From Alphaproteobacteria bacterium (lineage in GTDB: Bacteria > Pseudomonadota > Alphaproteobacteria > CAAHEQ01 > UBA3637), in NCBI GenBank assembly GCA_017513365.1, contig JAFXFY010000146.1, positions 1 through 5,792 on the forward strand: a DNA stretch of 5,792 nt, written 5' to 3'. Numbering within the stretch: the stretch's first letter is position 1; each line of letters opens with the position of its first letter. Position numbers and translations under genes: made by a program. Positions 4,241-5,792 of the stretch are shown here, one piece after another. The notes below the pieces were generated by a model. That model made no database searches. It saw nothing but the letters and a program-made list of their open reading frames with translations, and had not been told where the DNA came from.

Positions 4241-5792
4241 ATGTTTAAACGTAAAGAAACATTTTATTATCCGGGACAAGAAATAGAACAAACAGCGATG
4301 GATAAATATCGGTGTTTGGATGGTGCGACTATGGTGGCTTTGAAAAAGGCCAGAGCCCGTATTTCCTTTATTTTATGTGCTTTAACAATTGGGTTTGGTG
4401 TCATTATCGGTAAGTTATTTTATTTGACGGTTATGAATTATGAGCCTCGTCAATTTGTACCAAGCGTTTTAAAAACAGATTTTGAATTGGGACGTAAAAA
4501 CATTATTGACAGACATGGTCATATTTTGGCAACCAGCTTGCCGACGGTGGATTTATCCGTTAATCCGGCGATGGTTAAGGGGGATAAAGAGGAGGTTGCC
4601 GCCAATATTGTAAAAGCTTTGCCGGACTTGAAATATGATGAAGTCTTGCGCCGTTTGAACAGTGGTGGAACATTTCGGTACATTAAACGTAATTTAACGC
4701 CGGCGGAACGGAACGCCGTTAATTGGCTTGGGTATTATTTTTTATCCGAAACACCGGGGGAAAAACGAGCTTATCCACAACGTAATTTATTTTCACATTT
4801 GGTTGGTTCTGTTGATATTGATGGACAAGGCGTTGCCGGTTTAGAACGAGCATACAATACACAATTGGCCGAACGTGATATAGAATTATCCGTTGATTTA
4901 TCTATTCAAGAGGCGGCTCGTACGGCATTGGATAAAGGAATTGCAAAGTATGAAGCAACTGGGGGGGCTGCTATTGTAATGGATGTAAATACGGCTGAGG
5001 TATTGGCTATGGTATCTTTGCCGGATTATACGCCGAATTTGTCGTTAAAATTAACACCAGAACAACAGTTTAATAAAGCATCGCTCGGGATATATGAATT
5101 TGGTTCTGTGTTTAAATTATTTAATACGGCCATGGCGTTGGAATATAAAGACATTACCCCGTGGGATGTGTTTGATGCCTCTGAACCAATTAAAATCGGA
5201 CGTAAACGAATTGAAGATTATCGGGGGCAAGAACGCCCCTTGATGGTTCCGGAAATTTTAATGCATTCATCTAATATCGGAACGGTACAAATAGCTCAAA
5301 AATCCGGATATAAAAAACAACAAGAATTTTTAAAACGGTTCGGATTTTATAATGCATTACCAATTGACTTACCTGAACGAGGCGGTGTTTTAGTGCCGGC
5401 GGATAAAAAATGGGCAGATATTACCTCTGCTAACGTTGCCTTTGGATATGGTATTTCGGTATCGCCACTGCATTTAATTTCTGGGGTGTCTGCTTTGGTT
5501 AATGGTGGATATTACAGAGTTCCGACTTTTTTAAAGGGAGGGAATGATGGCAAACCGGAGGTGCAGGTTATATCCCAAAAAACCAGCGAACAAATGCGTC
5601 CGATGATGTGGGCGGTCGTTAATTGGGATTTAAAGAAAAATCATCCGGTGGCAAAATATGCTGTTGGCGGAAAAACGGGTTCAGCCAACTTGATTGAAAA
5701 CGGAAAATATGTTAAAGGTAAACTCAGAACAACCTTTGTCGGTGTTTTCCCAATGAATGCACCTAAATATGCGGTTTTGGTTGTATTAGAGG
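4241..5792 (+). CDS. ftsI: Peptidoglycan D,D-transpeptidase FtsI (PBP3), 3'-truncated by window edge
   Basis: The septal class B penicillin-binding protein, which cross-links peptidoglycan at the division site with FtsW. The frame is open for 517 codons and runs off the window; roughly 50-70 C-terminal residues are probably missing. My own translation shows a cytoplasmic N terminus (about 40 residues) and a membrane anchor (about 41-64). The pedestal domain follows with GRKNIIDRHGHILATSLP (84-101), RAYPQRNLFSHLVGSVDIDGQGVAGLE (176-202) and the LSVDLSIQEAA segment (216-226). The transpeptidase domain has all three catalytic motifs: SVFK (nucleophile S289, K292), SSN (343-345) and KTG (478-480). 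It starts at the base right after the ftsL stop, with AAAAAGGG (4226-4233) as ribosome binding site inside the ftsL end, so translation is coupled. No disabling change is seen. Confidence 0.96.
   Translation, partial: MFKRKETFYYPGQEIEQTAMDKYRCLDGATMVALKKARARISFILCALTIGFGVIIGKLFYLTVMNYEPRQFVPSVLKTDFELGRKNIIDRHGHILATSLPTVDLSVNPAMVKGDKEEVAANIVKALPDLKYDEVLRRLNSGGTFRYIKRNLTPAERNAVNWLGYYFLSETPGEKRAYPQRNLFSHLVGSVDIDGQGVAGLERAYNTQLAERDIELSVDLSIQEAARTALDKGIAKYEATGGAAIVMDVNTAEVLAMVSLPDYTPNLSLKLTPEQQFNKASLGIYEFGSVFKLFNTAMALEYKDITPWDVFDASEPIKIGRKRIEDYRGQERPLMVPEILMHSSNIGTVQIAQKSGYKKQQEFLKRFGFYNALPIDLPERGGVLVPADKKWADITSANVAFGYGISVSPLHLISGVSALVNGGYYRVPTFLKGGNDGKPEVQVISQKTSEQMRPMMWAVVNWDLKKNHPVAKYAVGGKTGSANLIENGKYVKGKLRTTFVGVFPMNAPKYAVLVVLE

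Overview
This window most likely comes from an AT-leaning alphaproteobacterium, perhaps a host-associated lineage. Four things point that way: the start of a division and cell-wall (dcw) cluster in the order rsmH-ftsL-ftsI, FtsL and FtsI sequences of alphaproteobacterial type, a perfect CtrA-type box (TTAA-N7-TTAAC) in front of that cluster, and a VirB4-type conjugation/secretion ATPase. The genus cannot be fixed from the sequence alone. All recognised genes are on the + strand.

Layout. Positions 1-1458 hold the C-terminal part of a VirB4-family type IV secretion ATPase, closed by a strong intrinsic terminator at 1470-1500. Positions 1501-1726 contain no protein gene. They carry a near-consensus sigma70-type promoter (TTTACA-N17-TATATT), about 170 nt that folds into a hairpin plus a long rod with branched tip, and an intrinsic terminator. 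This looks like a small-RNA gene or a terminated leader that I cannot assign to a known family. An XRE-type helix-turn-helix protein with an unusual cysteine cluster follows at 1727-1999, then a DUF378 two-helix membrane protein at 2094-2291 with its own terminator. Next is a monocistronic nucleoside diphosphate kinase gene, ndk (2416-2838), also with its own terminator.

From 2890 onward the dcw operon begins. It has a promoter region with the CtrA-type box, rsmH (16S rRNA C1402 N4-methyltransferase), ftsL (divisome scaffold, overlapping rsmH by 4 nt) and ftsI (septal transpeptidase PBP3, starting directly after the ftsL stop and running off the window). No mraZ precedes rsmH, although that is the usual arrangement.

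The window therefore joins three kinds of content: the end of a type IV secretion block, a small regulatory/unknown block (structured RNA, XRE protein, DUF378 protein), and a housekeeping block (ndk, then dcw). The best candidates for something new are the unassigned structured RNA with a possible alternative pairing to its own terminator, and the CtrA-type box overlapping the -35 position of the division operon.
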